Shown: positions 1-10,043, counted from the stretch's first letter. The stretch: 64,000 bases of DNA from Sphingomonas horti (GCF_009753715.1 NZ_WQMS01000009.1:65847-129846), one strand, 5' to 3'. The notes: generated from the letters alone by a model not told the origin. Numbers and translations: made by a program.

Positions 1-2
1 CG

Positions 3-335
3 AGCTATCGCAAGCCGGCCAATCGCATCGAAGTCTATGGCGAGCGGGGCAAGGCCATTGCCGACCAGCACGGATTGAAAATCCATCTGCCGGAAGCGAA
101 CGAAGCACACGGCCTGGCCGCCGGCTGGAACCAAAGGAGCATCACCGATCTGAGCACGCCGGTTCCCTTCTACCTGCGAGGTAATGAGTTCACCCGACAA
201 TTGTACGATTTTGTCGATGCGATCCGTATGAACCGCAATACGCGGTGCACATTCAGCGATGCCGCGGCAACACTGGAAATTGTCGAAGCCATTTTCGCCG
301 ACTGGCAGAACAACAAGAGCGAGTTAGTGGCATGA
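3..335 (+). CDS. Gfo/Idh/MocA-type oxidoreductase, C-terminal fragment
   Basis: The reading frame is open from the left edge, so only the last 110 residues are visible. They read as the C-terminal end of a Gfo/Idh/MocA NAD(P)-dependent sugar oxidoreductase: a strand with IEVYGERGKA, then FYLRGNEFTRQLYDFVDAI and a final helix with AAATLEIVEAIFADW. The nucleotide-binding domain lies outside the window, so substrate and cofactor cannot be read. Its stop overlaps the next start (ATGA), so the two are probably translated together. The location beside sugar-nucleotide and polymer genes suggests a role in making an unusual sugar for a surface polysaccharide; that is inference. Confidence 0.7.
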   Translation, partial: SYRKPANRIEVYGERGKAIADQHGLKIHLPEANEAHGLAAGWNQRSITDLSTPVPFYLRGNEFTRQLYDFVDAIRMNRNTRCTFSDAAATLEIVEAIFADWQNNKSELVA

Positions 336-1216
336 TCGACCGCGTTGTTTTCGGAGACAATCAGTTCTTCGGAATCAATCACATGTCGCAAGACAAAGCC
401 AGCGAGCAAGCCAAACGCTTCGCCGACCTGGACCGCATCTTCGAAGTATATGGCTATGCATTCGAAGCTGGAATCCGCGCGGTCATGCTCAATTCGAACG
501 ATCGCGCGCTGGCGATCTGCGACCGGTTCCGCGCGATGAAATCGCAACTGCCGCCGATCGCCTGGTATCCTTCGATCCCCTACCCGCACAAATATGCGGG
601 TCTTGTCGCCGAAAAAGGCATGGTCGGCGCGTTGCAGGGTCTGTTGTTTGCCGATGGCGCCGGGTCCGCGCTCGGCAAGATCGCGCAAGGCGCGATGGCC
701 ACCCTGTCATTCGACGCGGTCAGGCTGATGCGGATGCTCGTCGATCAGGAAATGACGATCTTCCGAGGCTTGGACGTGCGCGTCGTGTTTCTGCAGAACA
801 TCATCGTCGACCTGATGCTTGGTTTCGAAACGCCAGCTCCGTTCATCGAATATTGCAGTCATATCCGAAAACGGTACGGAGCGAAGCCGGGCCTGATCAC
901 ACAGAATCTCCCGCTGCTCCACCGCAGACTTGTCGAGTGGGGGATCAAGGACGTCGTAATCTGCTCCTCGATCAACAAGATCGGCTATCTGATGTCTCCC
1001 GACCGCGCATCGTACGAGGCGGTGATCGCCCAGAACCATCCGGCCGACTATCAATTCATGGCAATGTCGACGCTTGCGTCGGGAGCGATCCCGCCGACCG
1101 AAGCCTATGCGTACATCAACCAGCTCAACATCCAGTCGATCGTATTCGGCGCCTCCTCCCGTGCCAACATCGAGAAAACGGTCGCATCGATCACAGGCGG
1201 CGGAGAGGCGCAGTGA
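332..1216 (+). CDS. Unrecognised protein, possible aldo/keto-reductase-like TIM barrel
   Basis: The product is 294 residues with no signal peptide or membrane segment. I do not recognise a named family. The C-terminal stretch (SIVFGASSRANIEKTV) resembles the end of aldo/keto reductases, where the last barrel strand and a following helix bind the cofactor phosphate. Alternating strands and helices such as IRAVMLNSND and IKDVVICSS fit a TIM barrel. The usual catalytic Tyr/Lys/His set was not identified. The ATG at 332 is chosen because it overlaps the upstream stop; the frame stays open to 245. It shares ATGA- and GTGA-type overlaps with an oxidoreductase and an epimerase, so it is likely part of the same sugar-modifying operon. 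Confidence 0.6.
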   Translation: MIDRVVFGDNQFFGINHMSQDKASEQAKRFADLDRIFEVYGYAFEAGIRAVMLNSNDRALAICDRFRAMKSQLPPIAWYPSIPYPHKYAGLVAEKGMVGALQGLLFADGAGSALGKIAQGAMATLSFDAVRLMRMLVDQEMTIFRGLDVRVVFLQNIIVDLMLGFETPAPFIEYCSHIRKRYGAKPGLITQNLPLLHRRLVEWGIKDVVICSSINKIGYLMSPDRASYEAVIAQNHPADYQFMAMSTLASGAIPPTEAYAYINQLNIQSIVFGASSRANIEKTVASITGGGEAQ

Positions 1217-2343
1217 ACGTCCTGATCACCGGCGGGGCCGGATTTATCGGTTCCAATCTTGCACTGAGGCTCGTCACATCCGGTCACAGCGTCACTGTAT
1301 TGGATACGTTGTCTCCGCAAATCCATGGGGACGCGCCCGAAGCCTCTCCCCTGTTCCGGTCAATCGAGGGCAAGGTCAGCTTTGTCCGGGGTTCGGTGAC
1401 GGATCGCCCCCTGCTGGAGCGGTTGCTGCCCGACCACGAGGTCATCGTGCACCTCGCCGCGGAGACGGGCACGGGCCAGTCGATGTATGAAATCGAGCGC
1501 TACACGTCCGCTAATGTAGGCGGTACGGCATTGATGCTCGATGTGCTCGCCAGCCGGACCGGAAAGGTCCGCCGCGTGGTCGTCGCCTCCTCGCGCGCCA
1601 TCTACGGCGAGGGGCGCTATTTCTCGCCTGAGCTGGGTTATGTTTACCCGCCCAGCCGCTCGCCCGACGATATGGAAGCGGGGCGGTTCGAGCCGACCTT
1701 TCCCGGAGCCTCCGCGCCGCTCCAGCTCGCCCCGACCGACGAAGAGTCCAAGCTGCACCCGACTTCGGTCTACGGCATCACCAAGCAGGTGCAGGAACAG
1801 CTGGTCATGGCAGTATGCCCATCGCTCGGGCTGGAGGGCGTAGCACTTCGCTATCAGAATGTGTTCGGCCCGGGCCAGTCGCTTCGAAACCCCTATACCG
1901 GAATCCTGTCGATCTTCTCGAACCTGATCCTTCAGGGCAAGCCCATCAATGTTTTCGAAGACGGTCGGGAAAGCCGCGACTTCGTGTTCATCGACGACGT
2001 CGTGACCGCCACCATGCTTGCGATCGAGCACCCCGCCGCCGCCAACCGCCTGTTCAACGTCGGAACCGGTGTCGCCACATCCGTCCTGGAGGTAGCGCGC
2101 ACATTGGTGCGCCTGATCGGAGTGCAGGTGCCGGTCGAGATCAGCGGGAACTTCCGCATCGGCGACATTCGTCATAACGTCGCCGACACAAGCCGGATTC
2201 GGGAGGTGCTGGGTTTCCAGCCGGCATTCGATTTTGAAGAGGGCGTCACATTGTTCGTGGACTGGGCAAAATCCTGCGGCGTGCAGCCAAGCGCCTATGA
2301 AGCTTCGCTCGAGGAAATGCGCGCCAAGCGGCTGTTGCGCTAG
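1213..2343 (+). CDS. NAD-dependent sugar-nucleotide epimerase/dehydratase (dTDP-L-rhamnose 4-epimerase-like)
   Basis: This is an extended short-chain dehydrogenase of 376 residues. The Rossmann motif GGAGFIG is near residue 8, and the catalytic YGITK is around residue 190. It starts at GTG 1213, overlapping the upstream stop, and the glycine motif follows directly. The stretch NPYTGILSIF and the FEDGRESRDFVFIDDV region resemble dTDP-L-rhamnose 4-epimerases and related UDP-glucose 4-epimerases, but the exact nucleotide sugar cannot be fixed from sequence alone. It probably works in the cytoplasm to make a precursor for the polymer whose ligase gene follows 3 bp downstream. Confidence 0.8.
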   Translation: MNVLITGGAGFIGSNLALRLVTSGHSVTVLDTLSPQIHGDAPEASPLFRSIEGKVSFVRGSVTDRPLLERLLPDHEVIVHLAAETGTGQSMYEIERYTSANVGGTALMLDVLASRTGKVRRVVVASSRAIYGEGRYFSPELGYVYPPSRSPDDMEAGRFEPTFPGASAPLQLAPTDEESKLHPTSVYGITKQVQEQLVMAVCPSLGLEGVALRYQNVFGPGQSLRNPYTGILSIFSNLILQGKPINVFEDGRESRDFVFIDDVVTATMLAIEHPAAANRLFNVGTGVATSVLEVARTLVRLIGVQVPVEISGNFRIGDIRHNVADTSRIREVLGFQPAFDFEEGVTLFVDWAKSCGVQPSAYEASLEEMRAKRLLR

Positions 2344-2346
2344 TCC

Positions 2347-3765
2347 ATGGCGCGGACCAAGACACGCCGCCCCCGCATGAAGTGGGCGCAGCAGATCGAT
2401 CCGGCCTTCTGGGCGCTCGCAATATTGCTCAGCGCGGCCTTCCTGTTCGGCGGAGGATCGCGCGACGATATTCTCAGCCTCGTCATTCTGAGGCCGTTAG
2501 CGGTTCTCTGCCTCGGGCTGGGCCTATGGACGCTCAATAGCGAGCATCTGCAGCGCTATCGGAGCTCGGTCATCTGGCTCGGCGCACTGCTCGCCCTTGC
2601 CGTCATCCACCTCATCCCGCTTCCGCCGGCAATCTGGACAGCCCTTCCGGGACGCGAATTGCCATCCCAAGCCGCAATAGTGGCGGGCGTCGAGCAACCG
2701 TGGCTGCCGATCGCATTGATTCCGTGGCGGGCGTGGAACGCGTTTTATTCGCTGCTTGTACCGATCGGCATCTTTGTGCTCGCTGTTCAGATGTCTCCTG
2801 AACAACGACAGCGGCTCACCTACCTGGCGGTGGCATTGATATTGCTGAGCGCGGCTATCGCAATCGCTCAGGTCGTCACCGGATATAATCGATCGCTGTA
2901 TTTCTACCGCGTGACGAACTTCGGCGAACCGACCGGACTGTTCGCTAACCGCAACCATTTTGCCTTGCTGATGTGCTGCGCATTCCCGCTCTTCGGAGCA
3001 ATCGTGCCGACCAACCGCAACCCGGATCGGAACGCGACGTTCATTCTGCTGGGCATCCTGCTGATGTCGCTGACCTTAGTAATGCTTGTCCTGCTTACCG
3101 GATCGCGCGCAGGTCTGGTCCTGGCGCCCTTGGCCATCGCACTCACCGCGCTGGTGCTTGACCCACAGCCTCGGCGCTCTCTCATATCCCGCCACCGCAA
3201 GCTCATTGTCGGGGCAGCCGCCGGCCTTGTCCTGCTGCTGATCGCCATCGCGATCTATATGTCTCGTGCCTCGGCGATCGACCGGCTGTTGACCACCGGA
3301 CCAGATGAACTGCGCCTCAGCAGCTGGGGCCCGATATTCGCGATGCTCGGCAAGTATTTCCCCGTTGGCGCGGGGATCGGTTCCTTTGTCGACGTCTATC
3401 GCATCGACGAGCCGCGGCAGATTCTGGGAACGGCCTATCTGAACCATGCGCACAATGACTGGCTGGAATGGGGCTTCACCCTTGGCCTGCCGGGCATCCT
3501 GCTGTTGATCAGCGCCATCGGACTTTGGTGCCTCTCAGCCGTGCGCCTGGTAAGGGAGCGCCCCGAAAGGCTCCCCCACGGCCGCCTTGCCCGCGCAAGT
3601 GCAGTCATTCTGCTGCTGGTCGGACTTGCAAGCCTGCTCGACTACCCGTCGCGCACTCCGGTCATCGCTTGCCTGCTCGCCTGGTCCGCCGTCCTCATGA
3701 CTTCTCGCCCGCCGGAATCTCGAACTTTGCGCAAAGGCAATCCAACACAGGCGTTCGGGCAATGA
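2347..3765 (+). CDS. O-antigen ligase/polymerase family membrane protein
   Basis: The product is 472 residues with about eleven hydrophobic spans and a large periplasmic loop. That loop carries NHAHNDWLEWGFTLG around residues 365-379, the HNxxLE-type signature of the Wzy_C (O-antigen ligase/polymerase) family. A basic N-terminus (MARTKTRRPRMK) precedes the first span. Such proteins join or polymerise lipid-linked oligosaccharides at the periplasmic face of the inner membrane. It lies between an epimerase gene (3 bp upstream) and a companion gene that overlaps its stop by ATGA. Whether it acts as a ligase or a Wzy-type polymerase cannot be told from sequence alone. Confidence 0.85.
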   Translation: MARTKTRRPRMKWAQQIDPAFWALAILLSAAFLFGGGSRDDILSLVILRPLAVLCLGLGLWTLNSEHLQRYRSSVIWLGALLALAVIHLIPLPPAIWTALPGRELPSQAAIVAGVEQPWLPIALIPWRAWNAFYSLLVPIGIFVLAVQMSPEQRQRLTYLAVALILLSAAIAIAQVVTGYNRSLYFYRVTNFGEPTGLFANRNHFALLMCCAFPLFGAIVPTNRNPDRNATFILLGILLMSLTLVMLVLLTGSRAGLVLAPLAIALTALVLDPQPRRSLISRHRKLIVGAAAGLVLLLIAIAIYMSRASAIDRLLTTGPDELRLSSWGPIFAMLGKYFPVGAGIGSFVDVYRIDEPRQILGTAYLNHAHNDWLEWGFTLGLPGILLLISAIGLWCLSAVRLVRERPERLPHGRLARASAVILLLVGLASLLDYPSRTPVIACLLAWSAVLMTSRPPESRTLRKGNPTQAFGQ

Positions 3766-4994
3766 ATCCGCGGACTGGCAAGGCAAGCAAAGCGCGCATA
3801 GCCTGGGGCATCGCGCTTGGAGGATTGACCGCCTTTGCAGCGTACGAAGCGTTCGCCTCGGCATTCACCAACGTAACGCATCGCGTCCGACCGGAATTGG
3901 CGCTTCTCCTTAGTCCGGATGATCCGATCGCTCTCGCAACGATCGGCGAGACTCAGCTCCTCAGCGGCAAGGCCATCCGCCATCCGGACCGGCTCGCAAA
4001 TCTCGGGAAGCGCAGCATCAAGCAGCTTGCCGTCAATCCGATTGCCCTGAGCCTTATCGGCTACTCACGAAGCGACGCCGACTATCGGGCGGGGCGCTCG
4101 GCAATGGAATTGGCCGACCGCATGAATCGCGCGAACCTGCCCGTTCATCTATGGCTGATCGAAGCCGCCGTGGCGCGCAACGACGCCGCAGAGGCGCTTC
4201 GCCATTATGACGTGGCCATGCGTACGAGCAGGAGCGCGCGGCAAATCCTTTCGCCGGTTCTCACGAGCGCTCTGGAGGACAAGGCGCTATGGCCTCCATT
4301 TCTCAGCATCGCTCGCGAGCGGCCGGAATGGCTGCCCGACTTCCTCCGCTTTGCAGTTCGCAATAGTGCGAAACCGGCGGTATTTGCGGAGCTGATCGAG
4401 GCATCAGGTGGCGTTTCCGGCTCCGCGGTCAGCGCCGCCGTTTCCTCTGAGCTGCTGAAACGTCTGGCCGATCAAGGCGCCATCGGGCCTGCTCTGCGTC
4501 TCTATGCATCTCTTCCGGATGCCGATCCCAAGACTCCCAAGAGTTTGTCGTTCGAGATCGCAGACATAGATCCACGCTACGCACCGCTCACGTGGGTCAC
4601 TTACAACACACCCATCATGGGAAGCGGATTTCTGCGTGGCGCAAGCGAGTCGGAAAACGAACTGCATGTGAACTTCTATGAACCAGGCAACGCACAGGCG
4701 GCGGCCAAGCTGATCGTGGTGCCAGCCGGGACCTACCGGGTTCGAGCGCGTCAATATCTTGCCGAGGGCTCGTCCGGAGGCCGGCTGACCTGGGAGGTAA
4801 TGTGCCAGACGGGTGCCCAGCAGAAGATTTTGTGGTCGAAGAGATTGGACCTGACGCCGCATCCAGCACAGTTGGACGAACTCATTGCTCTCCCCGCCGG
4901 GTGCGATGCCTTTCTGGTGCGGATCGTCGGCAAAACCGATCAGCCCGGTTCTGAAATGGTGGTTCAGAGTCCCAGGCTCGACCGCGTTTCCTAG
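3762..4994 (+). CDS. Membrane-anchored hypothetical protein paired with the O-antigen ligase-like gene
   Basis: The product is 410 residues. A single N-terminal hydrophobic segment (ARIAWGIALGGLTAFAAYEAF, about residues 11-31) should anchor it to the inner membrane with the rest in the periplasm. The middle, residues 80-250, is a helical, tetratricopeptide-like array. The C-terminal 150 residues look beta-rich (VPAGTYRVRARQYL, RLTWEVMC), like a small sugar-binding or jelly-roll domain. The start at 3762 overlaps the upstream stop, although the frame is open to 3468. Genes of this build often follow O-antigen ligase genes and may help polymer length or assembly. Its stop and that of the opposing fcl share the bases CTAG. 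Confidence 0.6.
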   Translation: MNPRTGKASKARIAWGIALGGLTAFAAYEAFASAFTNVTHRVRPELALLLSPDDPIALATIGETQLLSGKAIRHPDRLANLGKRSIKQLAVNPIALSLIGYSRSDADYRAGRSAMELADRMNRANLPVHLWLIEAAVARNDAAEALRHYDVAMRTSRSARQILSPVLTSALEDKALWPPFLSIARERPEWLPDFLRFAVRNSAKPAVFAELIEASGGVSGSAVSAAVSSELLKRLADQGAIGPALRLYASLPDADPKTPKSLSFEIADIDPRYAPLTWVTYNTPIMGSGFLRGASESENELHVNFYEPGNAQAAAKLIVVPAGTYRVRARQYLAEGSSGGRLTWEVMCQTGAQQKILWSKRLDLTPHPAQLDELIALPAGCDAFLVRIVGKTDQPGSEMVVQSPRLDRVS

Positions 4995-5938
4995 GATGTG
5001 TGCCCCAGGACATTCGACGCAAGCAATTCGCCGTAGGTCCGCCGAATCCCCTCCTCAAGTGCTATTTGCGGCTTCCAACCCAGACCGTTGAGCATTGAAT
5101 TGTCCATCAGCTTGCGTGGCGTGCCGTCCGGCTTGGTGAGATCAAAAGCAAGGTCGGGTGGAATGCCAACAACGTTGCAGACCAGCTCCGCGAGCTCTCG
5201 GATGCTGATGTCGGTTCCGAAGCCCACATTGACGTGCGATTCTGCGGAATAATTCTTCATGAGGAAGACGCAGGCATCCGCACAGTCATCCGCGTGGAGG
5301 AATTCGCGCCTGGGCTCTCCCGTGCCCCATAGCTCGAGCTGCTGCAGCGCGCCGATCTTGACCAGATGTGCCTTGTGAATGAGCGCAGGGAGCACATGGC
5401 TGCTCATCAGATCATAGTTGTCACCGGTACCGTAAAGGTTCGTCGGCATGGCGGAAATGAAATCGCATCCTTCCTGTCGGCGATAGGCCTGGCACAATTT
5501 GATGCCAGCGATCTTTGCGATCGCATACCATTCGTTGGTTTCCTCCAACGGGCCGGTAAGCAGCGCGTTTTCCTGGATCGGCTGCGGAGCCATTCTAGGA
5601 TAAATGCAACTGGAGCCGAGAAACAAAAGCTTCTCGACCGAGACGGCGCGGGCGGCACTGATAACGTTCGCCGCGATCATCAGATTGTCGTAAAGAAAAT
5701 CGGCAGGCCGGCTCGCGTTTGCTAGAATACCGCCAACCTTGGCCGCGGCAACGAAGACCAGCTCGGGCCGCTGGTCGGCAAACCATGCATTCACCTGATG
5801 TTGATCGCGCAGGTCCACGTCAGATCTGTCAGCGCATAGCGTTTCGCACTGTTCGACCTTCAGCCGCCGAACAATGGCACTGCCGACCATGCCGCGATGG
5901 CCGGCGACAAAGATGCGCTTGCCTTGGAGATCAGTCAT
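4991..5938 (-). CDS. fcl: GDP-L-fucose synthase
   Basis: Fcl epimerises and reduces GDP-4-keto-6-deoxy-D-mannose to GDP-L-fucose with NADPH. The 315-residue product has the N-terminal Rossmann motif [14 protein letters not shown], the substrate-pocket [13 protein letters not shown], and the catalytic YAIAK near residue 140. The later stretch [12 protein letters not shown] is diagnostic for GDP-fucose synthases. The length is normal for the family. Its ATG overlaps the gmd stop (ATGA), so the two consecutive steps are translationally coupled. Together they supply fucose to a surface polysaccharide. Confidence 0.95.
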   Translation of the reverse strand: MTDLQGKRIFVAGHRGMVGSAIVRRLKVEQCETLCADRSDVDLRDQHQVNAWFADQRPELVFVAAAKVGGILANASRPADFLYDNLMIAANVISAARAVSVEKLLFLGSSCIYPRMAPQPIQENALLTGPLEETNEWYAIAKIAGIKLCQAYRRQEGCDFISAMPTNLYGTGDNYDLMSSHVLPALIHKAHLVKIGALQQLELWGTGEPRREFLHADDCADACVFLMKNYSAESHVNVGFGTDISIRELAELVCNVVGIPPDLAFDLTKPDGTPRKLMDNSMLNGLGWKPQIALEEGIRRTYGELLASNVLGHTS

Positions 5939-7005
5939 AACGTGCTGCGCGCGATCGGTTCGTTCCGGAGCAATTGCACGTCTTCGGCAACCATCTCACG
6001 GACAAGCTCGCGGACTGTGGTCTCGTGTCGCCAGCCAAGCTGCTGCCGGGCCTTGCTCGCGTCGCCCAGAAGGAAATCAACCTCGGTAGGACGGAAATAG
6101 CGCGGGTCGATCTCGACGAGGCACCTGCCATTGGCGCGGTCAAAGCCCTTTTCCTCGAGACCTGTCCCCCGCCATTCGATGTCGATGCCGACATCCTGGA
6201 ATGCCCATTCCGCAAACTGCCGGACACTGGTGGCGACCCCCGTTGCCAGCACGAAATCGTCCGGCTCGTCTTGCTGCAGCATAAGCCACATTCCGCGAAC
6301 ATATTCCCGCGCATGGCCCCAATCGCGCCGGGCATCCAGATTCCCGAGATAGAGCCTGTCCTGCTGACCAAGCGAAATTGATGCGGCTGCGCGGGTGATC
6401 TTCCTGGTCACGAATGTCTCACCGCGAAGCGGGCTTTCGTGATTGAATAGAATGCCGTTGCAGGCGTAGATTCCATATGCTTCGCGATAGTTGACGACGA
6501 TCCAGTAAGCGTAGAGCTTTGCAGCCGCATAGGGCGATCGCGGGTAGAACGGGGTGGACTCCCTTTGCGGGGTCTCCCTTACCAGTCCGTAGAGTTCGGA
6601 CGTCGAGGCCTGGTAAAAGCGCGTCGTCGCTTCGAGACCCAGGATGCGGATAGCCTCAAGGAGGCGCAGAGTCCCGACCGCGTCCGCGTTCGCTGTGTAT
6701 TCCGGCGTTTCGAACGAGACGGCAACGTGACTCTGTGCGGCCAGGTTGTAGACCTCTTGCGGCCGCACCTGCTGCATGATCCGGATCAGATTGGTCGAGT
6801 CGGTCAGGTCTCCATAATGGAGGATCATGCGGGGATCGTCGTGCGGGTCTTCGTAAAAGCGTTCGATGCGGCCCGTGTTGAACGAGGAGGAGCGCCGCTT
6901 GATGCCGTGAACGATGTACCCCTTTTCCAGCAGAAATTCGGTCAGATACGCGCCATCCTGGCCGGTAATGCCGGTAATGAGAGCGACTGGAGGATTGGCA
7001 GCCAT
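5935..7005 (-). CDS. gmd: GDP-mannose 4,6-dehydratase
   Basis: Gmd converts GDP-D-mannose to GDP-4-keto-6-deoxy-D-mannose. The 356-residue product begins with the NADP-binding motif [19 protein letters not shown]. The family hallmark [12 protein letters not shown] follows around residue 37, then [12 protein letters not shown] and the catalytic [24 protein letters not shown] is strongly conserved in this family. It follows the wzc-like gene by about 90 bp on the same strand and precedes fcl, so export and precursor genes probably form one transcription unit. Confidence 0.96.
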   Translation of the reverse strand: MAANPPVALITGITGQDGAYLTEFLLEKGYIVHGIKRRSSSFNTGRIERFYEDPHDDPRMILHYGDLTDSTNLIRIMQQVRPQEVYNLAAQSHVAVSFETPEYTANADAVGTLRLLEAIRILGLEATTRFYQASTSELYGLVRETPQRESTPFYPRSPYAAAKLYAYWIVVNYREAYGIYACNGILFNHESPLRGETFVTRKITRAAASISLGQQDRLYLGNLDARRDWGHAREYVRGMWLMLQQDEPDDFVLATGVATSVRQFAEWAFQDVGIDIEWRGTGLEEKGFDRANGRCLVEIDPRYFRPTEVDFLLGDASKARQQLGWRHETTVRELVREMVAEDVQLLRNEPIARSTL

Positions 7006-7094
7006 CGAATGCCTCTTGGAATGAAGACGTGAACCGGCCGCAGGTCGAGGACCGCGTCCAGAGCGAAATAAACCTGAGCCAGGCTAAGCTGGAG

Positions 7095-9293
7095 TCAGGC
7101 GTTGCTGGCCTTGTCCGCACCGCCATAAGCGAGCCCATAGCCATAGGCGACGCCATATCCGTATTCGGTCGCGCCGCTCTGCTTCAGCTTCGTCAGGATG
7201 ACGCCGACGATGCGGCTGCGGCTGGTGCGAAGGCGTTCGACAGCCGCCTTGATACCGCGTACGGGGACGCCTGAAGCCTCTGCGACATAGACCACGCCAT
7301 CGGCCGCTCGCGCCAACAACGGAGCATCAGCAAGGCCGAGCAAGGGCGGAGAATCGATGACGACATGGTCGAACTCTGCCTCGACCGCGGCCACGAGTCG
7401 CACGACGCGATCGCTTGTCAGCAATTCCGCCGGATTAGGAGGCGTGATGCCTGCCGGAATCAGGTTCAGCCCTGGCGTGGAGGTCGGCACCATCAGTGCT
7501 TTCCAATTCTCCTCACCCGCAAGGTAGTTGCTGAAACCAGGCTGCTGCTTCACGTCGAACAATGTGTGAAGCGACGGCGAACGCATGTCCGCATCGATGA
7601 GCACAACGCGCTTGCCGGTGCGCGCCAGCACGGTTGCTATGCTGACGCTGCTCGTGCTCTTGCCCTCCGCTGGTCGCGTACTGACGACTACCAGTGACTT
7701 CGGCACACCATGGTCGGTGGAAAAGGCAAGGCTGGAGTTGACGGTAAGATAGGCTTCCGTCAGCTCGGATTTCACGTTCTGGATCAGTTCCTGCGGGTTT
7801 TCGTCACCAATGTCGGGGACCGCGCCCAGCAGCGGCAGCCCCAGTGCACGCTGGACATCGGACGGATAGCGCACGCCTTCGTCAAACTGCTCGAGGATAA
7901 ACACGACCAGACCAGCAAGGGCGATACCGACAAGCAAGGCCACCGCCATGTTCAACGGGAGCTTCGGCTTTGACGGAGACGTCGGCACGCGTGCCTCGTC
8001 GACAACCGAGATGTTGCTGGCGGCAACGCCGGCAACGCCGATTTCCTTGTAGCGCTGGAGAAGGCTGTCATAGAGCTGCCGATTGGTATCGGCTTCCCGC
8101 TGATAGATATTGTACTGGATGCGGGCGCGCTCTTCGCGTGTGAGAGCCTGCGTAAGCGCGCCGACCCGGTGCTGAAGGTCCTGCTCCCGACGCAGCGCAG
8201 CCTGATAGTCCTTCTGTAGCGCCTGGGCGCCGCGACCTTCCTCGCGGGCGATGGCGGTATTCAGGCTCGCGATCTGCTGGCGCAGCGCACGCGCCGGAGG
8301 ATAGGCTGGTTCGAATTGCACCAGCATCTGCGCAAGCGCGGCCTCGGACTCTGCCTTGCGCTGGCGCAAGGAGGATACGGTCTGGTTCGCTCCTGCAGGC
8401 TGCACGTCTGCAGCCGCCGCGCGTGCCTGGGCCGCAATCCGTGCGGCAGTGGCCTCCGCCAATGCAGCATTCATGGCTTGAAGATTTGCCGAGGTAAGCG
8501 TTCGGGTCGTCTGAACCCGTCCATCTTCCGACTTTTGCTCCAACACCACGATCCCGGACCGGTTGGCATATTTGACCAGTTCACGCTCGGACTGCTGAAC
8601 GCGTTCCCGCAGCGTCTCGAGACGCTGCTCCAGGAAGCGGCGAGCGCTGGCTGTCGACGCGAATCGCCGATCAAGGCTCTCCGCGATGAACTCACGGCCC
8701 CAGCTATTGGCTATGTTCGCCGAAAGCGTCGGGTTCGCGCTCTCATACATGATATCGACCAGCGCGGAGCGCGCGAGCGGCTGGATCGCGACATGGTCCT
8801 GAAGCAGGGCGACCGCCTGATCCTCCCTTTCCTTCAGGGAATCTTTCGACAGCACGCCGCTGCGCCCGCCTTCGTCGTCCAGGCGGACACCATGTGCTTC
8901 GAAGAATGCAGGATCCCTGGCCAGGCCGAGCGAACGCGCGACCCGCTCGGCAACCGCACGCGTCTTCAGCAGCGCGTACTGGGTTTCGTAAAATTCCTGG
9001 TCGAACGTTGCGTCCTTTCCGGACACACCCTCGATGTTGGTGATGCGCTGTTCCTGCCGGCTGATCTCGACGCGCGTCTTCGCCGTGTATTGCGGCGTCA
9101 TCAGCAATGTGACGATCACCGCGATCGCGACGGAAGCGACAAGGATGGCGCCGATCAGCCACCGCCGGCGCTCAATGACCCGCAGATATTCGAGCAGAAT
9201 CGGCGTCCCGCCGCCCGAGGGAGTCGATTGAACATCGCTCTCGATCAATTTCTCCGAGCTCAGACCCTCGGGAGACGTACCCATGAAATTCAT
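7095..9293 (-). CDS. Wzc-type polysaccharide co-polymerase and tyrosine autokinase
   Basis: The 732-residue product combines an N-terminal Wzz chain-length domain (first span about residues 40-60), a long periplasmic coiled coil (about 190-410), a second span (about 446-467) and a cytoplasmic BY-kinase domain. The kinase shows the Walker A variant RPAEGKSTS near residue 543, the Walker A' VLIDADMRSP and the Walker B VVIDSPPLLGLAD. The C-terminus has a tyrosine cluster (YGYGVAYGYGLAYGG) where such kinases autophosphorylate. Cycles of phosphorylation control polymer length and export through the outer membrane lipoprotein. That partner is encoded 27 bp upstream. Confidence 0.92.
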   Translation of the reverse strand: MNFMGTSPEGLSSEKLIESDVQSTPSGGGTPILLEYLRVIERRRWLIGAILVASVAIAVIVTLLMTPQYTAKTRVEISRQEQRITNIEGVSGKDATFDQEFYETQYALLKTRAVAERVARSLGLARDPAFFEAHGVRLDDEGGRSGVLSKDSLKEREDQAVALLQDHVAIQPLARSALVDIMYESANPTLSANIANSWGREFIAESLDRRFASTASARRFLEQRLETLRERVQQSERELVKYANRSGIVVLEQKSEDGRVQTTRTLTSANLQAMNAALAEATAARIAAQARAAAADVQPAGANQTVSSLRQRKAESEAALAQMLVQFEPAYPPARALRQQIASLNTAIAREEGRGAQALQKDYQAALRREQDLQHRVGALTQALTREERARIQYNIYQREADTNRQLYDSLLQRYKEIGVAGVAASNISVVDEARVPTSPSKPKLPLNMAVALLVGIALAGLVVFILEQFDEGVRYPSDVQRALGLPLLGAVPDIGDENPQELIQNVKSELTEAYLTVNSSLAFSTDHGVPKSLVVVSTRPAEGKSTSSVSIATVLARTGKRVVLIDADMRSPSLHTLFDVKQQPGFSNYLAGEENWKALMVPTSTPGLNLIPAGITPPNPAELLTSDRVVRLVAAVEAEFDHVVIDSPPLLGLADAPLLARAADGVVYVAEASGVPVRGIKAAVERLRTSRSRIVGVILTKLKQSGATEYGYGVAYGYGLAYGGADKASNA

Positions 9294-9320
9294 TGCCGAA
9301 TGCTCGATTGAGAAATGAAA

Positions 9321-10043
9321 CTAGCGGACCAGAAGAACCAGCGGGTTCAATAGCAGCGGCGTGATATTCAGGATATCTTTGAATCGCCGCCGCGCCTGCG
9401 AATCGCCCACGGCGATCACATCGTCCGGATAGACCTGCGGATCGGCATAGGCACCGCTGCTGATCGCCCGCAGGTTGTAGAGGGCCGCGTAATCATGGCC
9501 ATTGACCCGCCGAAAAAGAATGACCTCCTGGTCGCGTGCGAATTCGCCAAGGCCCCGCGCGCTCGCGACTGCCCGCATCAGCGTCGTCGATCCGACGGCT
9601 GGATAATTGCCTGGCTCGCGCACTTCGCCGTAGACGGTAAACGTCCGGGGCGCCGCCTGATCCACATTTACGGTCACCTGAGGGTTACGAATGTAATTCG
9701 CACGCATAGCCTGGGCGATTTGCTGGGCGATTGCTTCGGGCGTGCGGCCGGCGGCCTGCATCACTCCTGCGTAGGGAAAGGAGATATTGCCGCCGCCGTC
9801 GACCTGTACGACGCGGCTCAAATCCTCGATGCCGAGTACGTCGATGCGCAACCGGTCAAGGGGTGCCAGTACGAAATCCGAGCTGGCCGGATCGGCGGAC
9901 CCGGGCGCCGGCAGCACGCCCGTCGGAACGACTTGCAGGGAGGAACGGGGGACAAGGGCCGGGCCCGAAGCGCATCCCGCCAATCCCAAAAGCAATACGA
10001 AACTGGCAAAGGCTCCCCCACGGTTCAGCCTGCAACGCACCAT
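9321..10043 (-). CDS. Wza-like polysaccharide export outer membrane lipoprotein
   Basis: This is the first gene of the minus-strand export operon. The 240-residue product has a lipoprotein signal peptide with the lipobox LAGC (Cys24). A Poly_export domain follows (LAPLDRLRIDVLGIEDLS to VNVDQAA), then a SLBB-type segment (FTVYGEVREPGNYPAVG). Proteins of this family form the outer membrane channel for capsule or exopolysaccharide. At 240 residues it is shorter than E. coli Wza, with one clear SLBB unit, as is common for alphaproteobacterial export proteins. Confidence 0.9.
   Translation of the reverse strand: MVRCRLNRGGAFASFVLLLGLAGCASGPALVPRSSLQVVPTGVLPAPGSADPASSDFVLAPLDRLRIDVLGIEDLSRVVQVDGGGNISFPYAGVMQAAGRTPEAIAQQIAQAMRANYIRNPQVTVNVDQAAPRTFTVYGEVREPGNYPAVGSTTLMRAVASARGLGEFARDQEVILFRRVNGHDYAALYNLRAISSGAYADPQVYPDDVIAVGDSQARRRFKDILNITPLLLNPLVLLVR

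Noticed and set aside
7071-7097. Hairpin-like sequence around the wzc-like stop codon
   Set aside because: The stem is short and bulged, and no T-run follows on the minus strand, so it is not called a terminator.
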